64,000 nucleotides of DNA. Source: Garcia nutans. Taxonomy: Eukaryota > Streptophyta > Magnoliopsida > Malpighiales > Euphorbiaceae. Position numbers and translations under genes: made by a program. Where the stretch lies: contig CANTUV010000003.1 in the NCBI GenBank assembly GCA_947685225.1, positions 8,130,001 to 8,194,000 of the forward strand. The letters run 5' to 3'. Under the pieces are notes generated by a model. The model had not been told where the DNA came from. It was given only the letters and a program-made list of their open reading frames with translations, and ran no database searches. This document shows, in pieces, positions 44,347-55,574 of the stretch; position 1 is the stretch's first letter; every line of letters begins with the position of its first letter.

Positions 44347-46808
44347 TGTAACACCCCCACATCCAATGCACACACACTACAACTACAACCATGTAGCATA
44401 AGTGCACCAAACATAGGGATGCTACGGTTTTCTTCAACATTCAAAACATTTAAATAGATACAATACTATTATCATTATATAATATAGAAAAGTAGATCAT
44501 TTACTTTTAAAATAAAACACATTAGATATATATATACATACATATAGTTATTTCACAGCGGAAGTCATAAAATATTTACATATTTGAAAACACTTAATTC
44601 CATATTTACAAATATACAAATATGTACATTTAATCAATACTTTACAAAATATAAAAAGAGTTATACATGATTGGCAAATTTCTTTGATCTTTAAGTCTCC
44701 AAAAATCAACTCTTCACTGTCTACCCTCGGTCGGTTTCGAAGAGCTTTCGGGATCAACTCTATCAACTCTATTACCTGCGTGATTAAACACTATCGCGCT
44801 AAGCCAAGGGCTTAGTAAGATAATCATGCTAATGATATGACTTCGTGCAATGCAATGTCATTTCTCAAACCATAATATATATGTAACATCATATATGCAA
44901 AATTAACAATATACTTTCACATTACATATCACATTTTATTATCTTTTCATATACCTCATTAGTATTCATTTAATCATCAATACAAAGCAAAACAAACATC
45001 ATTCATGACTCACATTAACCATAGACAAGCATGGGCCCAAGACACACTAATATGCCATTCAATTTTCAGAGTTAATGTTTTGGTTCTATCATCACATTTA
45101 TCAATATCAATATCATAGACCCAACTAGGCTTCAAGGATTAAGTTCAACCAAGCTTCAAGGGGAGCAAAGCATGCTAAGCTTCTACCCAACTTGGCTTCA
45201 AGAACTAACCCAACCTAGCTTCAAGGGTGGTAACATCTCAATTAGGCTTCAAGGATTCAATCCAACCTAACTTCAAGAGATTGTTACACTTACTAGGCAT
45301 GCCACCAACAACAAACTCTGAAAATAGAATAACACATTAGCCACACAATTCATTTATTATTCAATTATCATTTCCATTTCCAATTATCATCAACATTTAG
45401 GCAAACATGCCTTCTTTCTCTCAATATCATCATCATAGCCAATAACAATGGCTTTGTATCACATTTCACATTTCAATTCATATTATGCATAAAGCATCAT
45501 TGATATCACATCTTTGATATAACATTTCAAGGTACATTACTCATAAAACACATTACCTTTCACAATGCATAACATAACCTTGTTTAAATCTCAACAATGC
45601 AATTAGGGCAAAGAACAACTTATATGATTCATAGCTTTAGGATCTTCCATATGCATTTGATTAGTTCATTCATTGATTCAAGTGTGTTTAAAGTGTTTAG
45701 GGTTAGGTTTAAGAATCAACCCACCTTTGAAGAACTAAAACAATGCAAAAAGAACAAAGAAACAAAACCCTAACCAACTCATTTGATGGACACGGGCAGC
45801 ACACATGAGGGACACGGCCAAGCTTGTGGCCGTGTCTCTCAATTCAACTTTGGCAGTAGCAAACACGGCTTAGGGACACGGCCGTGTCTCTTCAACCAAA
45901 ACTCACAGTAGCTCACACGGCTTGGGAACACGGCTGTGTCACCCAAAAATTAATCCAACACGTCCAAAATCATATGACTTGGCCGTGTCTCACATGGCCT
46001 TTGGCCGTGTCTCCCAAAATCAAAACCCTAATTCTAACCAACTCTCTTCCAAATGCATTAAAACTCAATATACATCATACCACATGCTTCAAATGAACAT
46101 CATCAATGTTCTAAATACATATTCATTACAATAATCACTTTAAAACACCTTAATATCACAATTAAACAAACACCATCTCAAAACCCTAACTCAAACTCTA
46201 CTCTTGATTTTCCACTATCAATCTTCACTTATTTTTCCATAATCACAACCAAACCAACACAACCTCCAATTTTTAACTTACAATCAACTCTAACACTTAT
46301 AAACACACATCAACACACTAAATCATCATCTCAACAATTCTCAATACACCTTAACCACAATTTCCAAATTAATAAAAGAAAACAAGAAATTACTTACCTA
46401 AAGTGAAGAAATTCCACAAATCTTCAACTTGATTCTTCAATTCTCCCTTCAATCTTGATCTTACTATCAAGAACACTTCTCCTTCCCTTTTGCTAATAGA
46501 GAGCCGGCCACTACCATCAAGAGGAAGAGAAAATGATCAAGAATCACAAAGTCAAACTTCATTAAATACCCATCCAAAGGAAAATTACTATAATGCCCTC
46601 ATACATATCTTAATTCTCTTTGTTATCTCTTGCCCATTTTGGTAATTTCACATGCCCTAAAAAAATATCTCCTCTTGCCTTGACCAACTCTTTTGACCAA
46701 TGTATATGTTATATATATCACAATATACACAACATATAAACTTGTCTCTAAACCCTAAATTCTTTCCCAAAACACTTATACTTTTCTTTCTCAATTTAAA
46801 CCAACAAT

Positions 46809-46847
<39 letters not shown>

Positions 46848-46882
46848 TGCAAAACTTCTAGGGCATAAATGAGGATATTACA
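44347..46882 (-). repeat. RT-9 3' LTR (2536 bp)
   Basis: TGTAACACCC to GGATATTACA. It contains the GCGATTAAACACTATCGCGC region near 44776, a GGCTTCAAG array (45120-45285), a CACGGCC array (45787-46015) and an (AAC)n run (46807-46846). Confidence 0.96.
45787..46015. repeat. CACGGCC / GGCCGTG array in RT-9 3' LTR
   Basis: Four units occur, including GGGACACGGCC...GGCCGTGTCTCTC and GGGACACGGCCGTGTCTC, a core palindrome. They are closer to the Athila array in sequence than to the arrays of RT-3 and RT-5. The copy in the 5' LTR is at 53173-53402. Confidence 0.88.
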
Positions 46883-46901
46883 ATTCTCCCCCTCTAAAAA
46901 G
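46883..46901 (-). other. Polypurine tract of RT-9
   Basis: On the minus strand, CTTTTTAGAGGGGGAGAAT directly precedes the 3' LTR. Confidence 0.9.
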
Positions 46902-46928
46902 AAATTTCGTCCTCGAAATTACCTGAAA

Positions 46929-49136
46929 TCAATTCTGAAACAACTGAGGATATTGCTCTCGCATAGTCTGCTCACTTTCCCAAGTTGCTTCTTCTTTTGC
47001 ATGATTCTTCCAAAGAATCTTCACCAATGGCACTCTCTTGTTCCTCAATTCTTTCACTTCCCGTGCCAAGATAGCAACTGGTTCCTCTTCAAATGACAAG
47101 TCTGGGCTCACTTCAATAGATTCAAATGGCAACACATGAGATGGATCTGACCTGTACCTCCTCAACATAGATACATGGAACACATTATGAATACGATCCA
47201 ACTCAGGTGGCAAAGCAAGTCTATACGCCACTGGCCCAACTCTTTCCAACACTTCATACGGTCCGATGAAACGAGGACTCAATTTTCCTTTTCGACCGAA
47301 CCTCAAAATCTTCTTCCAAGGAGATACCTTCAAAAATACCTTATCCCCAACATCAAACTGAATATCTCTCCTCTTCAGATCTGCATAAGACTTCTGTCGG
47401 TCTGAAGCTGTTTTCAATCTGCCTCGAATCAACTTTACTTTCTCTTCAGTTTCTTGAATCAAATCAGGCCCAATCAATTTGCTATCACCAAGTTCACTCC
47501 AACAAAGAGGTGTCCTACACCGTCTGCCATACAATGCCTCGAATGGAGCCATTCCGATGCTAGACTGGTGACTGTTATTATAAGCAAACTCCACAAGAGG
47601 TAAGAATCTATCCCAACTTCCAGAGAAATCGATGACACAGCTTCTCAACATATCCTCAATGATCTGTATCACCCTCTCAGACTGTCCATCCGTCTGTGGA
47701 TGAAAAGCAGTACTGAAATGCAGTCGAGAACCTAAAGCATCATGCAAACTCTTCCAAAATCTCGAAGTAAACCTGGGATCTCGATCAGACACTAAAGAAG
47801 TTGGAACACCATGCAATCTCACAATCTCATGGATGTACAGCTCAGCCAATCTCTCCAAAGAGTAATCCATCCGAACCGGAAGGAAATGAGCTGTCTTAGT
47901 TAATCTATCCACAATCACCCATATAGCATCATGTCTCCTTTGTGTCAAAGGCAACCCAGACACAAAGTCCATTGTCACTCTTTCCCACTTCCATTCTGGC
48001 ACTGACAACGGTTGAAGCAACCCAGTTGGAACTTGATGCTCTGCTTTAACCTTCTGACAAGTGAGACATTTTGATACAAACTCAGCAATGTCTCTCTTCA
48101 ACCCAATCCACCAATAATGCTGTCTCAAATCATGATACATCTTCGTATTACCCGGATGCATAGCAAATAAAGACTGATGAGCTTCCTCTAAAATGATCCT
48201 CTTCAAGTCAGCATTATCGGGTACACACAATCTATTCTTAAACCATAGGCTCCCATCATCCTTCACAACAAAATCTCTAGTCTTTCCACTCTCACAATCT
48301 AAAACAATCTTCTGAATCTTCTTATCAGCTAACTGAGCCTCTTTGATCTGATCCAACAAAACAGGCTTCAATTGTAACTGTGCCAATAATGCACCATCAT
48401 CACAAGGTACAAAACTGGCACGCAATGCTCTCAACTCAACAAGCAACGAGAGCGAGTAAACTGTTAAACCAGCTAAAGACTTCCGACTTAAGGCATCAGC
48501 AACCACATTTGCTTTACCTGGATGATAATCTATCAAACAGTCGTAGTCTTTAATCAATTCTAACCATCTCCTCTGCCGAAGGTTGAGCTCTTTCTGAACA
48601 CCCAAATACTTCAAACTCTTGTGATCAGTGTAAATGAAACATTTCTCCCCAAACAGATAATGGCGCCAAATCTTTAATGCAAAAACAATGGCAGCCAACT
48701 CCAAATCATGGGTAGGATAGTTAAGCTCATGCGGTTTCAACTGTCGAGATGCATAAGCTATAACTTTCCCTTCCTGCATCAATACACACCCCAAACCTCT
48801 ATGTGAAGCATCACTGTAGATCACATAGGGTTGGCCTTCTACAGGTAAAGTGAGAACAGGCGCTTGAGTCAACAAATCTCTCAACTGTTCAAAGCTAGCC
48901 TGACACTGATCTGTCCACAAAAACCTCACTCCTTTACGAAGCAATCTGGTGAGTGGAGTAGCTATCAAAGAAAATCCTTTCACAAACCGCCGGTAATAGC
49001 CTGCCAAACCCAGAAAACTTCTAACCTCTGTCACAAACTTGGGTGGACTCCAATTCAAAATGGCTTCAACTTTACTCGGATCAACTCTAATGCCTTCTGC
49101 TGAAACAATATGTCCGAGAAAAGCTACTTGATCCAA
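46929..49136 (-). CDS. pol: RT-9 pol, 3' half: end of RT, RNase H, integrase, chromodomain
   Basis: This is 735 codons in the same frame as the upstream half, separated only by the TAG at 49137-49139. In order: the end of RT (TFLGH-type connection LDQVAFLGHIVSAEGI), RNase H (YSDASHRGLGCVLM near 48820; YTDHKSLKYLGVQ), integrase zinc site (H...H with CLTCQKVK near 48050), and the integrase core with the first Asp in MDFVSGLPL, second in SLVSDRDPRF and Glu in TDGQSERVIQ. The C-terminus has a chromodomain-like region (ILWKNHAKEEATWESEQTM) ending at the TGA at 46929-46931. Chromodomains target integration to marked heterochromatin, which fits this nest. All catalytic residues I can identify are present. 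Confidence 0.93.
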   Translation of the reverse strand: MDQVAFLGHIVSAEGIRVDPSKVEAILNWSPPKFVTEVRSFLGLAGYYRRFVKGFSLIATPLTRLLRKGVRFLWTDQCQASFEQLRDLLTQAPVLTLPVEGQPYVIYSDASHRGLGCVLMQEGKVIAYASRQLKPHELNYPTHDLELAAIVFALKIWRHYLFGEKCFIYTDHKSLKYLGVQKELNLRQRRWLELIKDYDCLIDYHPGKANVVADALSRKSLAGLTVYSLSLLVELRALRASFVPCDDGALLAQLQLKPVLLDQIKEAQLADKKIQKIVLDCESGKTRDFVVKDDGSLWFKNRLCVPDNADLKRIILEEAHQSLFAMHPGNTKMYHDLRQHYWWIGLKRDIAEFVSKCLTCQKVKAEHQVPTGLLQPLSVPEWKWERVTMDFVSGLPLTQRRHDAIWVIVDRLTKTAHFLPVRMDYSLERLAELYIHEIVRLHGVPTSLVSDRDPRFTSRFWKSLHDALGSRLHFSTAFHPQTDGQSERVIQIIEDMLRSCVIDFSGSWDRFLPLVEFAYNNSHQSSIGMAPFEALYGRRCRTPLCWSELGDSKLIGPDLIQETEEKVKLIRGRLKTASDRQKSYADLKRRDIQFDVGDKVFLKVSPWKKILRFGRKGKLSPRFIGPYEVLERVGPVAYRLALPPELDRIHNVFHVSMLRRYRSDPSHVLPFESIEVSPDLSFEEEPVAILAREVKELRNKRVPLVKILWKNHAKEEATWESEQTMREQYPQLFQN

Positions 49137-51563
49137 CTAGAACTCACACTTCGACAATTTGGCAAATAGTTGCTTCTCTCTCAAAATCTGCAACACAATC
49201 CGCAGATGCAAATCATGTTCCTCTTCATTCCTCGAATACACCAGAATATCATCGATGAAGACCACTACAAACTGATCCAAATAGGGCCTAAACACCCTAT
49301 TCATCAAATCCATAAAAGCTGCAGGAGCATTCGTCAGACCAAAAGGCATAACTAAAAATTCATAATGCCCATACCTGGTCCGAAATGCAGTCTTCGGAAC
49401 ATCTTCAGCTCTGACTCTCAGCTGATGGTACCCCGATCTCAGATCAATCTTAGAGAATACTGACGCTCCCTTCAACTGATCAAAGAGATCATCGATTCTA
49501 GGCAAAGGATACTTATTTTTAATGGTCACCTTGTTCAATTGCCTATAGTCGATGCACAACCTCATAGTACCATCCTTCTTCTTTACAAAGAGCACAGGAG
49601 CTCCCCAAGGAGAAACACTGGGGCGAATGAATCCTTTATCCAACAGCTCCTGTAATTGCACTTTCAACTCCCTCAATTCTGCTGGTGCCATTCTGTAAGG
49701 AGTAATGGAGATAGGAGTGGTACCCGGCAACAATTCAATACCAAACTCCACCTCTCTCTCAGGAGGCAATCCTGGCAGCTCCTCTGGAAATACATCTGGG
49801 AACTCTGCAACTGTGGCAATGCTATCAATAGGAGAACCCTTCACTCTAGTATCTACCACATGAGCAAGATAGGCTTCACACCCCTTCCTAATCAACCTCC
49901 GGGCTGCAACAGCTGAAACAAATAAGGAGGCTAACTGTTCCTGCTCATTAGATACTATCACCTCTCTCCCATCACCGGTTCTCAAAGAAACAATTTTCTT
50001 TTTACAATCCACCACAGCTCCATGTCGAGATAGCCAATCCATGCCTAAAATCACATCATATTCCTTAAATGGCATCTCAATCAAATCTCCAAGGAACTCC
50101 TCACCCTGCACCCTTACTGCACTATCCCGATGCACTTTACTCACAATCACACTATGCCCTAACGGATTTGTCACCAAAACATCAAATCCTAGGGACTCAG
50201 CATGCACATCAAACACAGGCAATACAGATGCACTAATATAAGAATGGGTGGAACCCGGATCAATCAAAGCAAGCACTGTAGTATCAAATAAAGAAAAAGT
50301 ACCAGCGATGACTGCCGATGCATCCGGCTGTCTCTGCATAACATACATCCTCTGGGAAGAACCAACCTCCTCCGGTCTAGTCTCCCTAGATGCAGCACCA
50401 CCTCTAGAACTGAACCCTGCTCTACCACCTCGGCTGGCACCTCTGCCTCCCCTCACACTGGCTCGAGAAGCGGCAGAATCAACTGACATCTGCCTCTGCC
50501 TCTCAGGGCAATCTCTCACAAAGTGATCCGGTGACCCACACCTGAAACATACCCCAGCAACACCAGCTTTCCAACATGGACCACCATGGGGCCTCCCACA
50601 ATGGATGCAAATAGGTAAGGTGGATCTCTGAACCATAGGGGTTGGAGCACTTGCCACTGAAGCTGCAGGTCTGAATCTTTGTCTCTGGAACTGCACTGAT
50701 CTACCTGCTGGTCTCTGGCTCCTAATACTCCGAGGAACAAAGCTTCCTCTACCCCTCTTCACTGAAGAAGACCCTGCCTCAAACTGGGGCCTTCTCACCC
50801 TAACCTCATCCTCTGAAGCAGCTGCAATCACTTGAGCTCGCTCTACACTTCGAGCTGCTTCCACTAACTGGGAGAAATCGTGATATCGAGATCCAGCCAC
50901 TAAACACATGATCGAGGGCCTCAATCCCTCCTGAAATCGCCGACATCTATCAATCTCATCAGCAATGATGCCCCCAGCATACTGACTCAGTCGAATAAAC
51001 TCAACTTCATACTCAGTAACAGTCTTGTTATCTTGCTTCAAGCTCAAGAATTCCATCTTCTTCATATCCTTATACTCCCTAGGAGTATATTTCAACTCGA
51101 ATTCCCTCAAGAAATCTGCATATGACAAAGTTGGTGGATCTTCCATGGAATGTGGCACAGTCTTCCACCAATCGTAGGCATCCTTCTGTAGCAAAGATCT
51201 TGCATAGTCAAACTTTTCCTCAGGGGTGGCTTGTAACTGAATAAAGATCCTCTGAACTTTGTCAAGCCACTGTTCTGCCACAGCTGGATCAGTGGTACCA
51301 ATAAAATCCTCAGCTCCATATTTCCTCAGTTTATCATAATGCCTTACTGGTACTGAAGGCTGAGGGGGTGGTGGCTGTGGTTGCACTGGCGCTTGCCTGA
51401 AAGTCTCCATCATATTCCTAAACCAGGCTGGCGGAACCTCATCACCTACTGGTCTACCCGACCCAGAAACAGGTGCCTCACCAGCACTATCAACCCTAAC
51501 TCCCTCATCAGGAGCAACACTCTCCTCACTGCCCTCAACTGACTGTCTCAAATGAGAATCCAT
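49137..51563 (-). CDS. gag-pol: RT-9 gag, protease and RT, ended by a nonsense codon
   Basis: The start is the ATG at 51563 (MDSHLRQSVEG). The frame itself opens a few codons earlier, without an earlier ATG near it. Gag capsid-like region: about residues 70-250. Zinc knuckle CFRCGSPDHFVRDC near 337-350. Protease LALIDPGSTHSYIS near 434, with DPG where retroviral-type proteases usually have DSG or DTG. RT follows, with FIDDILVYS near 768-776. The frame then meets TAG at 49137-49139, where RT-4 has a Trp codon (KCEFWLDQ). Otherwise the frame runs through to 46929. The product as written would be a Gag-protease-RT protein of 808 residues without RNase H or integrase. Confidence 0.94.
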   Translation of the reverse strand: MDSHLRQSVEGSEESVAPDEGVRVDSAGEAPVSGSGRPVGDEVPPAWFRNMMETFRQAPVQPQPPPPQPSVPVRHYDKLRKYGAEDFIGTTDPAVAEQWLDKVQRIFIQLQATPEEKFDYARSLLQKDAYDWWKTVPHSMEDPPTLSYADFLREFELKYTPREYKDMKKMEFLSLKQDNKTVTEYEVEFIRLSQYAGGIIADEIDRCRRFQEGLRPSIMCLVAGSRYHDFSQLVEAARSVERAQVIAAASEDEVRVRRPQFEAGSSSVKRGRGSFVPRSIRSQRPAGRSVQFQRQRFRPAASVASAPTPMVQRSTLPICIHCGRPHGGPCWKAGVAGVCFRCGSPDHFVRDCPERQRQMSVDSAASRASVRGGRGASRGGRAGFSSRGGAASRETRPEEVGSSQRMYVMQRQPDASAVIAGTFSLFDTTVLALIDPGSTHSYISASVLPVFDVHAESLGFDVLVTNPLGHSVIVSKVHRDSAVRVQGEEFLGDLIEMPFKEYDVILGMDWLSRHGAVVDCKKKIVSLRTGDGREVIVSNEQEQLASLFVSAVAARRLIRKGCEAYLAHVVDTRVKGSPIDSIATVAEFPDVFPEELPGLPPEREVEFGIELLPGTTPISITPYRMAPAELRELKVQLQELLDKGFIRPSVSPWGAPVLFVKKKDGTMRLCIDYRQLNKVTIKNKYPLPRIDDLFDQLKGASVFSKIDLRSGYHQLRVRAEDVPKTAFRTRYGHYEFLVMPFGLTNAPAAFMDLMNRVFRPYLDQFVVVFIDDILVYSRNEEEHDLHLRIVLQILREKQLFAKLSKCEF

Positions 51564-51713
51564 CAACACCTAACACTGCAAACACAACAGGACATACCTT
51601 ATTAAAGATCAAAGATTGCCAATCCCAAACATGTATTTTATTTCAAAAACTCACTTTTTAATTCAAAATATTCTTTTTATTACATTTTACCTAGGTTGAG
51701 AATCTCAAACCTA

Positions 51714-51726
51714 GGCTCTGATACCA
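51714..51726 (-). other. Primer binding site (initiator tRNA-Met), RT-9
   Basis: TGGTATCAGAGCC on the minus strand, seven bases from the LTR edge. The leader is 51564-51713. Confidence 0.94.
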
Positions 51727-51733
51727 AAACAAT

Positions 51734-54194
51734 TGTAACACCCCCACATCCAATGCACACACACTACAACTACAACCATGTAGCATAAGTGCACCAAACA
51801 TAGGGATGCTACGGTTTTCTTCAACATTCAAAACATTTAAATAGATACAATACTATTATCATTATATAATATAGAAAAGTAGATCATTTACTTTTAAAAT
51901 AAAACACATTAGATATATATATACATACATATAGTTATTTCACAGCGGAAGTCATAAAATATTTACATATTTGAAAACACTTAATTCCATATTTACAAAT
52001 ATACAAATATGTACATTTAATCAATACTTTACAAAATATAAAAAGAGTTATACATGATTGGCAAATTTTCTTTGATCTTTAAGTCTCCAAAAATCAACTC
52101 TTCACTGTCTACCCTCGGTCGGTTTCGAAGAGCTTTCGGGATCAACTCTATCAACTCTATTACCTGCGCGATTAAACACTATCGCGCTAAGCCAAGGGCT
52201 TAGTAAGATAATCATGCTAATGATATGACTTCGTGCAATGCAATGTCATTTCTCAAACCATAATATATATGTAACATCATATATGCAAAATTAACAATAT
52301 ACTTTCACATTACATATCACATTTTATTATCTTTTCATATACCTCATTAGTATTCATTTAATCATCAATACAAAGCAAAACAAACATCATTCATGACTCA
52401 CATTAACCATAGACAAGCATGGGCCCAAGACACACTAATATGCCATTCAATTTTCAGAGTTAATGTTTTGGTTCTATCATCACATTTATCAATATCAATA
52501 TCATAGACCCAACTAGGCTTCAAGGATTAAGTTCAACCAAGCTTCAAGGGGAGCAAAGCATGCTAAGCTTCTACCCAACTTGGCTTCAAGAACTAACCCA
52601 ACCTAGCTTCAAGGGTGGTAACATCTCAATTAGGCTTCAAGGATTCAATCCAACCTAACTTCAAGAGATTGTTACACTTACTAGGCATGCCACCAACAAC
52701 AAACTCTGAAAATAGAATAACATTAGCCACACAATTCATTTATTATTCAATTATCATTTCCATTTCCAATTATCATCAACATTTAGGCAAACATGCCTTC
52801 TTTCTCTCAATATCATCATCATAGCCAATAACAATGGCTTTGTATCACATTTCACATTTCAATTCATATTATGCATAAAGCATCATTGATATCACATCTT
52901 TGATATAACATTTCAAGGTACATTACTCATAAAACACATTACCTTTCACAATGCATAACATAACCTTGTTTAAATCTCAACAATGCAATTAGGGCAAAGA
53001 ACAACTTATATGATTCATAGCTTTAGGATCTTCCATATGCATTTGATTAGTTCATTCATTGATTCAAGTGTGTTTAAAGTGTTTAGGGTTAGGTTTAAGA
53101 ATCAACCCACCTTTGAAGAACTAAAACAATGCAAAAAGAACAAAGAAACAAAACCCTAACCAACTCATTTGATGGACACGGGCAGCACACATGAGGGACA
53201 CGGCCAAGCTTGTGGCCGTGTCTCTCAATTCAACTTTGGCAGTAGCAAACACGGCTTAGGGACACGGCCGTGTCTCTTCAACCAAAACTCACAGTAGCTC
53301 ACACGGCTTGGGAACACGGCTGTGTCACCCAAAAATTAATCCAACACGTCCAAAATCATATGACTTGGCCGTGTCTCACATGGCCTTTGGCCGTGTCTCC
53401 CAAAATCAAAACCCTAATTCTAACCAACTCTCTTCCAAATGCATTAAAACTCAATATACATCATACCACATGCTTCAAATGAACATCATCAATGTTCTAA
53501 ATACATATTCATTACAATAATCACTTTAAAACACCTTAATATCACAATTAAACAAACACCATCTCAAAACCCTAACTCAAACTCTACTCTTGATTTTCCA
53601 CTATCAATCTTCACTTATTTTTCCATAATCACAACCAAACCAACACAACCTCCAATTTTTAACTTACAATCAACTCTAACACTTATAAACACACATCAAC
53701 ACACTAAATCATCATCTCAACAATTCTCAATACACCTTAACCACAATTTCCAAATTAATAAAAGAAAACAAGAAATTACTTACCTAAAGTGAAGAAATTC
53801 CACAAATCTTCAACTTGATTCTTCAATTCTCCCTTCAATCTTGATCTTACTATCAAGAACACTTCTCCTTCCCTTTTGCTAATAGAGAGTCGGCCACTAC
53901 CATCAAGAGGAAGAGAAAATGATCAAGAATCACAAAGTCAAACTTCATTAAATACCCATCCAAAGGAAAATTACTATAATGCCCTCATACATATCTTAAT
54001 TCTCTTTGTTATCTCTTGCCCATTTTGGTAATTTCACATGCCCTAAAAAAATATCTCCTCTTGCCTTGACCAACTCTTTTGACCAATGTATATGTTATAT
54101 ATATCACAATATACACAACATATAAACTTGTCTCTAAACCCTAAATTCTTTCCCAAAACACTTATACTTTTCTTTCTCAATTTAAACCAACAAT

Positions 54195-54233
<39 letters not shown>

Positions 54234-54268
54234 TGCAAAACTTCTAGGGCATAAATGAGGATATTACA
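51734..54268 (-). repeat. RT-9 5' LTR (2535 bp)
   Basis: It is almost identical to 44347-46882. The arrays are at 52508-52672 (GGCTTCAAG) and 53173-53402 (CACGGCC), and the (AAC)n run at 54193-54232. Confidence 0.96.
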
Positions 54269-54273
54269 ATAAA

Positions 54274-54398
54274 CCAGGGACAAATATCAAAATTGTGTAA
54301 CATGCAAACAAACAATAATGATAATAAAACCTCATTTATTAATAATGAATATATAACATAAAGATCCAAATAAATGGCCTAGGGCACATACACTAACA
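54274..54398 (-). repeat. RT-8 3' LTR, right part
   Basis: It completes the Copia 3' LTR after RT-9 and matches 61332-61456. A purine tract on the minus strand (CAAGTGGGAGAT, 54399-54410) adjoins it as polypurine tract. Confidence 0.92.
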
Positions 54399-54466
54399 AT
54401 CTCCCACTTGCACTAGGCCTACAAATTTCCAAGACCCATAGATCTAGTGTGTTGATCATGCTTGAC

Positions 54467-55574
54467 CTATGAGAGAGGCTTTGTTACTGGATCTGCTATG
54501 TTATCATTTGTGTCAACTTTGCATATCTTGATATCTCCTCTATCGATAATGTCTTGAATGAGGTGAAAATGCCTGAGTACATGCTTAGACCTTTGATGAG
54601 ATCTAGGCTCTTTTGCCTGTGCTATGGCACCATTGTTGTCACAATAAATGTCCACAGGATTTGCAATGCTAGGCACCACTCCTAGCTCAGTGATGAATTT
54701 CTTCAACCAGACTGCTTCCTTAGCTGCATCTGATGCTGCTATATACTCAGCCTCTGTTGTAGAATTAGCCACAGTGCTTTGTTTTGAACTCTTCCAACTA
54801 ACAGCTCCACCATTCAATGTGAATACAAAACCTGACTGCGATCTAAAATCATCTATGTCAGTTTGGAAACTAGCATCTGTGTAACCATTTACAACTAGCA
54901 CATCTTCCAAACCTCCATAAACCAAGAATACATCTTTAGTCCTTCGAAGGTACTTAAGAATATTCTTGACAGTTGTCCAGTGACCTTCACCAGGATCAGC
55001 TTGAAATCTACTAGTTGCGCTTAATGGATATGAGACATCTGGTCTAGTACATAACATGGCATACATAATAGATCCTATAGCAGAAGCATAAGGAATCTTA
55101 TTCATTTGATCTTGCTCATCAGATGTCATAGGACATTGACTCTTGCTGAGATGAATGCCATGAGACATAGGCAAGAATCCCTTTTTGGAATCTTGCATGT
55201 TGAACCTCTTCAACACTTTATCTATGTATGTACTTTGACTCAGGCCAATTATCCTTCTAGATCTATCTCTATAGATCTTTATACCAAAGATATAGGCAGC
55301 CTCACCTAAGTCTTTCATTAAGAAAGAATTCCCTAACCAAGTCTTAACCTTTTGCAAGGTAAGGATATCATTCCCAATGAGTAATATGTCATCCACATAT
55401 AAGACTAAAAACACTACTGCACTCCCACTAACCATCTTGTAAACACAAGGTTCATCTTCATTCTTGATGAAACCAAAGTTCCTAACTGTTTCATCAAAAT
55501 GAAGATTCCAGCTTCGAGATGCTTGCTTCAATCCATAAATGGATCTTTGAAGCTTGCAAACCTTTGTAGAATTC
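54467..55574 (-). CDS. RT-8 pol, 3' part: reverse transcriptase end and RNase H
   Basis: This continues the Copia RT in a frame shifted by one base from the upstream part. It includes LKQASRSWNLHFDE, the catalytic YVDD in LVLYVDDILLIGND, and an RNase H-like region with GYTDASFQTD, SGFVFTLNGGAVSWKSSKQ and STTEAEYIAASDA. It ends close to the 3' LTR with SKHVLRHFHLIQD and DPVTKPLS, the usual Copia C-terminus. There is no start codon of its own. It is an intact domain block of a broken polyprotein. Confidence 0.9.

Larger units (their letters stand above)
44347..54268 (-). mobile_element. RT-9: young, nearly intact Tekay-like chromovirus
   Basis: It has complete LTRs (44347-46882 and 51734-54268), a perfect target duplication ATAAA (44342-44346 and 54269-54273), an intact primer site and polypurine tract, and a single gag-pol frame of about 1545 codons interrupted by one TAG. 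The LTRs differ by two C/T substitutions and two indels (one base, two bases) that I could see. It is the youngest insertion in the window and inserted into the 3' LTR of RT-8. Confidence 0.96.

Noticed and set aside
46657..46848. Leu-rich small ORF (and the copy at 54043-54234)
   Set aside because: It is a translation of the (AAC)n microsatellite in the RT-9 LTRs.
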